From positions 1-60,637 of the forward strand of contig CACXCS010000038.1 of the NCBI GenBank assembly GCA_902766255.1: a stretch of 60,637 nucleotides of DNA. Reading direction: 5' to 3'. This stretch comes from an uncultured Bacteroidia bacterium (GTDB lineage: Bacteria > Bacteroidota > Bacteroidia > Bacteroidales > UBA932). The stretch's first letter is position 1, and every line of letters starts with the position of its first letter. The position numbers were made by a program, and so were the translations under genes. The notes beneath the pieces are model-generated. The model did no database searches. It worked only from the letters and a program-made list of their open reading frames with translations, and was not told the origin of the DNA. Positions 8,716-16,221 of this stretch are shown in pieces.

Positions 8716-10050
8716 ATGAAAAAAGTATTTTTAGCGGCAGTAAGCCTGACAATGATCTTATCCGGTGCAAAAGTTTTTGCACAGCAGGACATGAGCAAGT
8801 ACGGCCCCAACGCCGACGAGTGCGTCAAGTACCTTTCGTATTACACTGAGTATTACAAGCAGAAGAACTACGAAGATGCCACGCCCAACTGGCGCCAGGC
8901 GTACAAGATATGTCCTCCTTCCAGCAGCCAGAACCTTCTCATCCAGGGTTCCGACCTCATTTCGAGGGTTATCTCCAAGAACAGCAAGAACACCATCATG
9001 GTGGAGGGTCTTGTGGATACCCTTCTGACCCTGCAGGACCAGAGGGCGCAGTACTTCCCCAAGTATGCGGCCACCGCGCTCAACAACAAGGCCACCTATG
9101 CTGCCAAGTACATCAAGAACGACCCTAAGAGAGTCTACGACATCTACGAGGGCGTCATTGAGGCCCTTGGCAACCAGACCAAGGCATCGGTTCTGTTCAA
9201 CGACTTCAAGGCGGCTGTCGACTTGTACGGCAACGGCGGGCTTGAAACCGAAGCGGTGCTCAACATCTACCAGAGGAACCTTGCCATGCTCGACACCATC
9301 GAGCCTTCGAGCGATGTTGAAAAGGCTCAGATAGGTGATTTCCGCACCAACATAGAGAACCTCTTCATCTCCAGCAAGGTCGCCAGCTGCGAAGACCTGC
9401 TCGCCCTGTTCGGACCCCGCTACGAGGCCAATCCCAACGACCTGCAGCTCGCAACCAGCATCGTCAAGATGCTCAGCCTTGCCGAGGACTGCAACGACAA
9501 CGAGCTCTTCCTCAATGCCGTTACCACCATGTACACCCTCGAGCCTTCGGCCGATGCAGCATACTATCTGTATAAACTCCACGCCGCCCGCGGCAACGTG
9601 TCCAACGCAGTCAAGTATCTGCAGGAGGCCATCGACAAGGACGAGTCTGACGTCAAGACCGACGCCGGCTACCTCTATGAACTTGCAGTGTACTCCTTCA
9701 AGAACGGCCGTTCCTCATCTGCCTTCGAGGCGGCAAGCAAGGTTCCTTCCATGGACCAGAGCCTGGCCGGCAAGGCGTACTTGCTCATAGGAACAATCTG
9801 GGGCTCAACCAGTTGCGGTGGTGACGAAATCGCCCGCAGGGCTCCTTACTGGGTAGCTTGCGACTACATGAGCAGGGCCAAGGCGGCCGATCCTTCCCTC
9901 GAGGCGGAGGCTAACCGTTACATCGGCCAGTACAGCCGCTACTTCCCTCAGGCAGCCGAGGCGTTCATGTACGATGTGACCAACGGCCAGTCATACACCG
10001 TCGTCTGCGGCGGAATGAGGGCCACCACCACGGTTCGTACCGTCAAATAG
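8716..10050 (+). CDS. Periplasmic TPR-repeat protein
   Basis: A 444-residue protein with a signal peptide (cleavage likely after KVFA) and helical tetratricopeptide-like repeats throughout, e.g. YLSYYTEYYKQKNYEDA near the N-terminus and NAVKYLQEAIDKDESD (about 300-315). It probably scaffolds protein complexes in the periplasm or at the outer membrane. It lies between the beta-barrel gene and lptC with very short gaps, so all are likely co-transcribed. ATG 8716 is preferred over 8707 because KKVFLAAV gives a standard signal-peptide start. Confidence 0.8.
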   Translation: MKKVFLAAVSLTMILSGAKVFAQQDMSKYGPNADECVKYLSYYTEYYKQKNYEDATPNWRQAYKICPPSSSQNLLIQGSDLISRVISKNSKNTIMVEGLVDTLLTLQDQRAQYFPKYAATALNNKATYAAKYIKNDPKRVYDIYEGVIEALGNQTKASVLFNDFKAAVDLYGNGGLETEAVLNIYQRNLAMLDTIEPSSDVEKAQIGDFRTNIENLFISSKVASCEDLLALFGPRYEANPNDLQLATSIVKMLSLAEDCNDNELFLNAVTTMYTLEPSADAAYYLYKLHAARGNVSNAVKYLQEAIDKDESDVKTDAGYLYELAVYSFKNGRSSSAFEAASKVPSMDQSLAGKAYLLIGTIWGSTSCGGDEIARRAPYWVACDYMSRAKAADPSLEAEANRYIGQYSRYFPQAAEAFMYDVTNGQSYTVVCGGMRATTTVRTVK

Positions 10051-10052
10051 TC

Positions 10053-10688
10053 TTGGGCCGAAAGTCCGATATTACACTGATGCTGGCAGGCGTTCTTACG
10101 CTTGCCAGTATTGTCGTTTCCTGCAAGAGCAAACTGGCCCAGGCCGATATGCTGGACCTTAGCACCACCCCCGTTCAGACGCTCACCGACATGTTCTCCG
10201 TGCAGACGCAAAACGGTAAGGTGGAGATGCGCATCGAGGCGCCCCTGATGGAGACCTACGAAAACGATACCGTCAAGCTTGACCTGTTCCCCCAGGGCCT
10301 GTCGGTGTATTCCTATACCGAAGAAGGCCTTCTGGAGAGCCTTGTATTCTCCGACAAGGCCAGCCACCGGGTAGACAAGAAAGGGCTTCAGGACGATATC
10401 TGGTCGGCATTCGGCAACGTGCTTATACACAATGTTATAAAGCGGGAAACGATGGAAACCGACACCATCTACTGGGACCAGGTACACAAGGAAATCTGGA
10501 CCGACTGTTATGTCAAAATGTATTCTCCCGATGGTTTTCTGCAGGGTTACGGCATGCGTTCCGATGACCATGCCCGCAATGCCATCCTGCACAAAACCTT
10601 CAACGGTTACGGCGTAACAGTGCAGGATTCCACCCTTGTTGTGATTGATTCTGTGAATTTTATTGGTGCTTTCCCAAAAAATTTGTAA
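10053..10688 (+). CDS. lptC: LPS export protein LptC-like lipoprotein
   Basis: A 211-residue predicted lipoprotein (lipobox SIVVSC at about residues 18-23) with an LptC/OstA-like beta-jellyroll region: PVQTLTDMFSVQTQNGKVEMRIEAPLME style repeats, TDTIYWDQ and DGFLQGYGMRSD. LptC bridges the inner-membrane LptBFG transporter to LptA in lipopolysaccharide transport. The start is TTG 10053, two nt after the TPR gene's stop; ATG 10080 is an alternative but would remove the charged N-terminus of the signal peptide. Next to a PpiD-like foldase, a common Bacteroidales arrangement. Confidence 0.8.
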   Translation: MGRKSDITLMLAGVLTLASIVVSCKSKLAQADMLDLSTTPVQTLTDMFSVQTQNGKVEMRIEAPLMETYENDTVKLDLFPQGLSVYSYTEEGLLESLVFSDKASHRVDKKGLQDDIWSAFGNVLIHNVIKRETMETDTIYWDQVHKEIWTDCYVKMYSPDGFLQGYGMRSDDHARNAILHKTFNGYGVTVQDSTLVVIDSVNFIGAFPKNL

Positions 10689-10693
10689 TTTCG
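10663..10693 (+). promoter_or_regulatory. Promoter for the PpiD-like gene
   Basis: TTG at 10663-10665 and TAATTTCG at 10686-10693, separated by 20 nt, fit the Bacteroidetes sigma-ABfr promoter with one change in the -7 box. It sits at the end of lptC, 34 nt before the ppiD ATG. Confidence 0.45.
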
Positions 10694-10727
10694 CGGCTCA
10701 TTTAGAATACTAAAATAATAAATAACA

Positions 10728-12830
10728 ATGGCGGTTCTTCAAAAAATTCGCGTAAAATTTGGCCTGGCTATTTCAATTATCATCGCCCTGGCCCTACTCT
10801 CGTTTATCATTGATCCCAATACCCTGGGCTCTGCCCTTCAGTCAATGTCTTCCAAGTATGACGTCGGCCAGATAGCGGGCAAGCGTGTTTCTTACACCGA
10901 TTTCCAGGAGAATGTGGACAAATTCACCACAATCCATCAGATAGCATCCGGTTCTTCCGTCCAGAACGAGCAGACCCAGACCCAGATCCGCAACGCCGCA
11001 TGGCAGGATTTTCTTGACAGGTACATGCTTGTAAAGAACGCCAGGAACGCCGGTGTGCGCGTAGGCGAGGATGAGGTCGTGGATCTTACCACCGGCAACA
11101 ACATCTCTCCCGTGCTGGCCCAGAATCCCGCTTTCCAGGATCCTGAAACCGGCGCCTATTCCCCCGACGCCCTCCGCAACTTCGTTCAGGAAGTGAACTC
11201 CGGCCTTGATGAGACCGGCCGCGGCAAACTGTTCTGGAACTATCTCCAGAATACCGTCCTCACCCAGAAGTACTACGACAAGTACGGCGCTCTTTTCACC
11301 AACGCCAACGTGTTGCCCAAGGTTTTCGCCGACAAGGCTGTAGCCGAGGCCAACACCACCGCAACCGTGGATTATGTGTCCGTTCCCCTCAACTATGCCG
11401 ACACCACCATCAAGGTGTCCAGCGCTGAAATCAACGCTTACTACAAGCTCCACAAAGAGGAATACAAGCAGACCGCCGGCCGTGACATCGAGTACGTGGT
11501 GTATGAGGTAACTCCCTCTGCATCGGACATCGAGGCCACCAACGACGATATCGAATCCCGCCTGGCCGAGTTTGGCTCCACTGCCAACATGAAGGCCTTC
11601 CTTCTCAGGAATTCCGAGGCTGCTTATTCCGAGTACTGGTACAGCCGTAACGAGCTGGCCAACAACCTCTCGTCCGACATCGCCGACTTCGTTTTCGGCG
11701 GCTCCGACGGCGTATCTCCCGTTTTCAAGAGCGGAGAGGTGTTCCGTGCAGTAAAGACCATCGGCTCCGCCATGGTCCCCGACTCCGTATATGTCAAGCA
11801 CATCCTGCTTCAGGGTGCCGACGCCAAGAGCAAGGCCGACAGCCTTTGCGGCGTTGTGGCCAAGGGCGGCAATTTCGCCAACCTTGCAGCCCTGTACTCC
11901 GTTGACAAGAATTCCGCCGACGGCGGCGAGATGGGTTCCCTGGGCTGGTTCACCCAGACCTACACCATCCCCGGCTTCGAGGGCGTTGTCACAGCCGACC
12001 TCAACAAGCCCTTCGTGCTCAACACCCAGTACGGTTCCCACGTAGTGATGGTTACCAAGCGCACCAAGCCCGTTGCCAAAAAGCAGGTTGCAGTGCTCGA
12101 GAAGACCGCCCTGCCCAGCCAGGAGACCTTCAACGAGTTCTACGCCAAGGCCAACCGCTTCGCTACCATCGCCGGCGGCACCTATGACGGTTACAAGAGG
12201 GCAGTGGACTCCACCGGAGTTTACTCTCACCCCATGAACAACGTTACCGAGGCCACCGCCAACTACGGTTCTATCAGCCAGGCCAAGGAAATCACCCGCT
12301 GGGTATATGACAACAAGCCCGGCAAGGCTTCCAACATTATCACTGTCAACAACAACTACTTCTTCGTGGTTGCCGTCAAGGCCGCCCGCGAGGAGGGTTA
12401 CCGCAATGTCAAGGATGTTGCTCCCGGTATCCACGAGATTCTTCGCAACCGCAAGCTCGTCGACCTTACCGTCAAGGAGGTTGCCGACAAGATGGCCGGA
12501 CTCGAGACCCTTGAGCAGATTGCCGAGGCCTGCAACGGCACCGTCAACAATGCCACCGACGTGGCTTTCGGCGGCACAGGCATGCCTTCTGTCGAGCCCG
12601 CTCTGGTTGGTGCCGTCGCCGCGGCTCCCGAGGGCCAGATTTGCGGCCCCGTGGCCGGAAGGGCTACTGTGTACGTGTTCAAGGTGAGCGACCGTCAGAC
12701 CGGTTCGTTCTTCACTGAGGAGGACGCCAGGAACAACGAGCAGCAGAAAGTACAGTACTCCGCCCAGATGATCGTTCCCGTCATGATGGAGTATGACGAG
12801 GTCAAAGACAACCGCGCCCGCTTCTTCTAG
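10728..12830 (+). CDS. PpiD/SurA-like peptidyl-prolyl isomerase
   Basis: A 700-residue membrane-anchored chaperone with one N-terminal TM helix (about residues 12-30), a SurA_N-like region (VGQIAGKRVSYTDFQ...), and one parvulin domain at about 354-445 containing VKHILLQGAD and GGEMGSLGWF, the PPIC-type signature. It should assist folding of secreted and outer-membrane proteins. The long C-terminal part has a second, weaker parvulin-like or substrate-binding region. A hairpin terminator follows immediately. Confidence 0.9.
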   Translation: MAVLQKIRVKFGLAISIIIALALLSFIIDPNTLGSALQSMSSKYDVGQIAGKRVSYTDFQENVDKFTTIHQIASGSSVQNEQTQTQIRNAAWQDFLDRYMLVKNARNAGVRVGEDEVVDLTTGNNISPVLAQNPAFQDPETGAYSPDALRNFVQEVNSGLDETGRGKLFWNYLQNTVLTQKYYDKYGALFTNANVLPKVFADKAVAEANTTATVDYVSVPLNYADTTIKVSSAEINAYYKLHKEEYKQTAGRDIEYVVYEVTPSASDIEATNDDIESRLAEFGSTANMKAFLLRNSEAAYSEYWYSRNELANNLSSDIADFVFGGSDGVSPVFKSGEVFRAVKTIGSAMVPDSVYVKHILLQGADAKSKADSLCGVVAKGGNFANLAALYSVDKNSADGGEMGSLGWFTQTYTIPGFEGVVTADLNKPFVLNTQYGSHVVMVTKRTKPVAKKQVAVLEKTALPSQETFNEFYAKANRFATIAGGTYDGYKRAVDSTGVYSHPMNNVTEATANYGSISQAKEITRWVYDNKPGKASNIITVNNNYFFVVAVKAAREEGYRNVKDVAPGIHEILRNRKLVDLTVKEVADKMAGLETLEQIAEACNGTVNNATDVAFGGTGMPSVEPALVGAVAAAPEGQICGPVAGRATVYVFKVSDRQTGSFFTEEDARNNEQQKVQYSAQMIVPVMMEYDEVKDNRARFF

Positions 12831-12850
12831 CAGTCGCATATAGCAAACAC

Positions 12851-12889
12851 CTGAAAGGGTTGGGCCGCTTTGGTTCAGCCCTTTTTCAG
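12851..12889 (+). terminator. Terminator after the PpiD-like gene
   Basis: CTGAAAGGGTTG pairs with CAGCCCTTT and TCAG (one GU pair, two bulged T), followed by little spacer. The T-run lies inside the 3' arm. It also overlaps the stop codon of the convergent phosphoesterase gene, so it may serve both strands. Confidence 0.6.
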
Positions 12890-13731
12890 TATATGACCCT
12901 GAGCACGACGGGGTAGTGGTCGCTGATGCCGCCGAGCCAGCGGGGGCCGGAGAAGGCCCGGCGGGGTTTGGTGCCGCCGAATGACCTGTCCGGCTCTGTC
13001 AGGCACGGGGCCGCGAAAACCGTTTCTTGTATTTCCATCGGACCGGCGGCAAAATAACCGTCAATCTTCTCCCACGCGCCGTTGTACTTGATGGTTCCCT
13101 GGGCGCCGCGTACTCCCCACACATCATCGTTGAAATCGCCCACGGACAGGATTCGGCATGTTCCGGTCGCCGCCAGCGAGTCCATCACCGCCGTCATTCT
13201 GCGCATGGCAATATTCCTCCTGCCGTCCGAATCCGATCCTACTTTGGACGGATGATGGTTGACGAGAATGGCCAGAGAGTCGAATTCAGCAAGCAAGATG
13301 TCGCGGGTGCGCATAAGTGCTCCGCTGCTGTCGTTGAGGTGTTTAGGTGAGGACTTGAGCAGCTTCAGGGAACTTCGGCGATACAGTAGGGCGCAGTCGA
13401 TTCCGCGGTGGTCCGGCGATTCATAATGAACGATGGAGTAGTTCAGCTTACGAAGAGGAGTAAACTGCAACAGCCGCTCCAGCACGAAGCGGTCTCCCAC
13501 TTCCATCAATGCCACGGCATCCGGCACGCGCCCCTCCTGCTCTGATATCAGCAACAGGGTTTTGGCAATCCCGTTACACTTGGAATAAAAGCGCCCGGCA
13601 GTGTGCCGGCCGGTCGTGTCATTACGGTAATCCAGAAAATTCTCGACGTTCCAACTCACCACAAGAAGACTGTCCCGCGGTCCTGAAACTGCCGCCAGCA
13701 GCGGCATCAAAAGATACAGAAAGCTTTTCAT
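12886..13731 (-). CDS. Endonuclease/exonuclease/phosphatase family protein
   Basis: A 281-residue exported EEP-fold metallo-phosphoesterase (DNase I/IMPase-like). Signal peptide at 1-15; then VVSWNVENFLDYRND (metal-binding Asn), EVGDRF (Glu), NHHPSKVGSDSDGRR, VGDFNDD (Asp/Asn) and the C-terminal SDHYPVV (Asp-His) form the complete catalytic set. The substrate is unknown; exported members act on nucleic acids, phospholipids or sugar phosphates. It is the only - strand gene between 3.4 and 39.6 kb. Palindromic element B starts 10 bp upstream of its start codon. Confidence 0.9.
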   Translation of the reverse strand: MKSFLYLLMPLLAAVSGPRDSLLVVSWNVENFLDYRNDTTGRHTAGRFYSKCNGIAKTLLLISEQEGRVPDAVALMEVGDRFVLERLLQFTPLRKLNYSIVHYESPDHRGIDCALLYRRSSLKLLKSSPKHLNDSSGALMRTRDILLAEFDSLAILVNHHPSKVGSDSDGRRNIAMRRMTAVMDSLAATGTCRILSVGDFNDDVWGVRGAQGTIKYNGAWEKIDGYFAAGPMEIQETVFAAPCLTEPDRSFGGTKPRRAFSGPRWLGGISDHYPVVLRVIY

Positions 13732-13741
13732 ATCGTTTAAA

Positions 13742-13875
13742 TTTTGTTGCTAAGATATTCTGGTCTGCAGACTACGGCCTTCGGCCTATCCCTCCCATTG
13801 CAAGCAATGGGCCCCTCCCACTCACGGCTGCGTGGGCGCAGACGGTCTGCAGACCAGAATATCTTAGCGACAAAA
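13742..13875 (+). repeat. Palindromic element copy B
   Basis: Arms 13742-13772 and 13845-13875 are 31 bp and complementary at all but one position, which is a T:G wobble. The 72-nt core has hairpins GGCC-TTC-GGCC (13776-13786), CCCATTGC-AA-GCAATGGG (13794-13811) and CTGCG-TGGG-CGCAG (13828-13841). Compared with copy A, hairpin 2 has paired C-to-T and G-to-A changes that keep the stem. It fills most of the space between the divergent phosphoesterase and ychF genes. Confidence 0.9.
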
Positions 13876-13910
13876 ATAAAACTATTGCAACTGAAATGCA
13901 AGTGCTTGGA

Positions 13911-13942
13911 TTTGCAACACCCACCAATTATTGCTACCTTAG
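13911..13942 (+). promoter_or_regulatory. Promoter for ychF
   Basis: TTTG at 13911-13914, 20 nt, TACCTTAG at 13935-13942. This matches the Bacteroidetes -33/-7 pattern with one substitution in the -7 box and gives a very short leader before the ATG at 13959. Confidence 0.55.
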
Positions 13943-13958
13943 CGAAAAATAGTAAAAG

Positions 13959-15059
13959 ATGTCTCTTAAATGTGGAATAGTGGGCCTTCCGAACGTGGGA
14001 AAATCCACGCTTTTCAACTGCGTGAGCAGCGGCAAAGCCCAGAGCGCAAACTTCCCCTTCTGCACCATCGAGCCCAACCTGGGCTCCACCAACGTACCCG
14101 ACAGGCGCCTTGAAGTACTGACGGAAATATGCCACCCCCAGCGCACCATCCCCGCCACGGTCGACATAGTCGATATTGCGGGCCTTGTAAAGGGCGCAAG
14201 CCGAGGAGAAGGCCTTGGTAATCAATTTCTTGCCAACATCCGCGAGTGCGACGCCATACTTCACGTCCTGCGCTGCTTCGACGACGGAAACGTAGTCCAT
14301 GTCGACGGTTCGGTCGACCCTGTGCGCGACAAGGAAGTAGTAGATACCGAACTCCAGATCAAGGATCTCGAAACCGTCGAGTCCCGCCTTTCCAAGTGCG
14401 TAAAGGCCGCCCAGGCCGGCGACAAAGAGTCCCGCAAGCTGGCCGATCTCCTGACCCGCTACAAAGCCGCCCTCGAGCAAGGCCGTTCCTGCCGCAGCGT
14501 CCCCCTCTTGAACGACGAGGAGGCCCAGCTCTCCCACGACCTCTTTCTCCTCACCAACAAGCCCGTGCTGTACGTGTGCAACGTTGATGACGCCTCGGCC
14601 GTGAACGGCAACGCCTATGTAGACGCCGTACGCGAGGCTGTCAAGGACGAGAATGCCGGCATCCTCATAATCTCCGCCCGCACCGAATCCGAAATAGCCG
14701 AAATGGACGATTACGAGGACCGCCGGATGTTCCTGGAAGAAATGGGCCTGGAGGAGTCCGGAGTCGTGAGGCTGGTGCAGGGAGCATACAAACTTCTGGG
14801 TCTCAGGACCTTCTTCACCGCCGGCGCCGATGAGTGCCGCGCCTGGACCATCCACGCCGGAGATAAAGCCCCCAAGGCCGCCGGCGTAATCCACACCGAC
14901 TTTGAAAAGGGCTTCATCCGCGCCGAGGTCATAAAGTACGACGATTTCGTGAACTACAAGACCGAGGCCGCCGTACGCGCTGCAGGCAAAATGGGCATCG
15001 AAGGCAAGGACTACGTAGTCCAGGATGGCGATATCATGCATTTCTTATTTAACGTATAA
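13959..15059 (+). CDS. ychF: Redox-regulated ATPase YchF (Obg family)
   Basis: YchF/OLA1, 366 residues, typical length. Translation-factor-class P-loop ATPase that binds ribosomes and is involved in stress responses. G1 GLPNVGKST (about residue 8), G3 DIAGLVKGASRGEGLGNQF (about 67) with switch region, the NVDD variant of G4 that goes with ATP preference, a coiled-coil insertion, and a C-terminal TGS domain (RTFFTAG ... AWTIHAGDKAPKAAG...). galK follows 14 nt downstream, probably in the same transcript. Confidence 0.97.
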   Translation: MSLKCGIVGLPNVGKSTLFNCVSSGKAQSANFPFCTIEPNLGSTNVPDRRLEVLTEICHPQRTIPATVDIVDIAGLVKGASRGEGLGNQFLANIRECDAILHVLRCFDDGNVVHVDGSVDPVRDKEVVDTELQIKDLETVESRLSKCVKAAQAGDKESRKLADLLTRYKAALEQGRSCRSVPLLNDEEAQLSHDLFLLTNKPVLYVCNVDDASAVNGNAYVDAVREAVKDENAGILIISARTESEIAEMDDYEDRRMFLEEMGLEESGVVRLVQGAYKLLGLRTFFTAGADECRAWTIHAGDKAPKAAGVIHTDFEKGFIRAEVIKYDDFVNYKTEAAVRAAGKMGIEGKDYVVQDGDIMHFLFNV

Positions 15060-15073
15060 AACTGATAATCAAC

Positions 15074-16216
15074 ATGAAGGACATTATCCACAGCAAATTC
15101 ACCGACTTGTTTGGCGAGGGTGGCGTATTCTATGCCTCAGCAGGCCGTATCAACCTTATAGGCGAGCATACCGACTACAACGGCGGCTATGTATTCCCAG
15201 GCGCCATCGACAAAGGCATAATGACGGAAATTAAACTCAACGGCACATCCAAGGTAAGGCTCTTCGCCATCGACCGTGACGAATATGCCGAGTTCTCCCT
15301 TGACGAGGATATCCTGCCCGGCCAGCACTGGCCCCGCTACATCTACGGCGTGTGCCGCGAAACCGCCAAGCGCGGCGGCAAGGTGGCCGGATTCGATGCC
15401 GTCTTTGCCGGCGACGTGCCCCTTGGAGCCGGCCTCAGCTCTTCCGCCGCCCTGGAAAGCTGCTTCGCCTATGCCATCAACGACCTGATGGACAATGGCC
15501 TTGACCTCTTCACCCTGGCCCGCATCGGTCAGAGCACCGAGCACAACTATTGCGGCGTAAAGTGCGGAATCATGGACCAGTTTGCCTCCTGCTTTGGCAA
15601 GGCGGGCCAGCTTATCCGCCTGAACTGCAAAACTTTGGAGTATCAGTATTTCCCCTTCAATCCCGTGGGTTATAAGCTCGTCCTGCTTGACACCTGCGTA
15701 AAGCACATGCTCGCCGACAGTGCCTACAACAAAAGGCGCGAGTCATGCGAGCGCGCCGCCGCCGCCATCAAGCAGAACCACCCCGAGGTGGACTTCCTGT
15801 CCGACAGCAAGCGCGTATGGCTCGACGAGGTGAGGGGCAAGATTACCGAGGAGGACTTCATCCGCGCCGAATACGTGATAGGTGAGGTCCAGCGGGTGCT
15901 TGACGTATGCGACGCCCTCGAAAGGGGAGATTACGAAACCGTTGGCGAGCTTATGTATCAGACGCACTTCGGCCTGAGCCGCCTGTACGAAGTCAGCTGT
16001 CCCGAGCTCGATTTCCTTGCCCGGCTGGCCCGCAAGATGGATGTCACCGGCTCCCGCGTCATGGGCGGCGGCTTCGGCGGCTGCACCATCAACCTTGTAA
16101 AGGACGAGCTTTACGACCAGTTTGTAGCGGCAGCCTCGGCCAAGTTCCGCGAGGAATTCGGTCACGACCTCAAAGTTTACGACGTGGTCATCTCCGACGG
16201 CGCCCGTAAACTCTAG
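15074..16216 (+). CDS. galK: Galactokinase
   Basis: GHMP-family kinase, 380 residues, phosphorylating galactose to galactose-1-phosphate (Leloir pathway). Signature GRINLIGEHTDYNGGY (about 23-38), ATP-binding LGAGLSSSAALE (about 117-128), KCGIMDQF with the catalytic Asp (about 164-171), and GGGFGGCTINLV near the C-terminus. No galT, galM or galE lies nearby. The next gene starts 5 nt after its stop. Confidence 0.96.
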   Translation: MKDIIHSKFTDLFGEGGVFYASAGRINLIGEHTDYNGGYVFPGAIDKGIMTEIKLNGTSKVRLFAIDRDEYAEFSLDEDILPGQHWPRYIYGVCRETAKRGGKVAGFDAVFAGDVPLGAGLSSSAALESCFAYAINDLMDNGLDLFTLARIGQSTEHNYCGVKCGIMDQFASCFGKAGQLIRLNCKTLEYQYFPFNPVGYKLVLLDTCVKHMLADSAYNKRRESCERAAAAIKQNHPEVDFLSDSKRVWLDEVRGKITEEDFIRAEYVIGEVQRVLDVCDALERGDYETVGELMYQTHFGLSRLYEVSCPELDFLARLARKMDVTGSRVMGGGFGGCTINLVKDELYDQFVAAASAKFREEFGHDLKVYDVVISDGARKL

Positions 16217-16221
16217 ACAGT

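Noticed and set aside
10842..12839. A 665-residue open frame antisense to the PpiD-like gene
   Set aside because: It is a shadow of a GC-rich coding strand. The sense product has clear parvulin motifs, while the antisense translation is low-complexity Gly/Val/Leu-rich with no motif.
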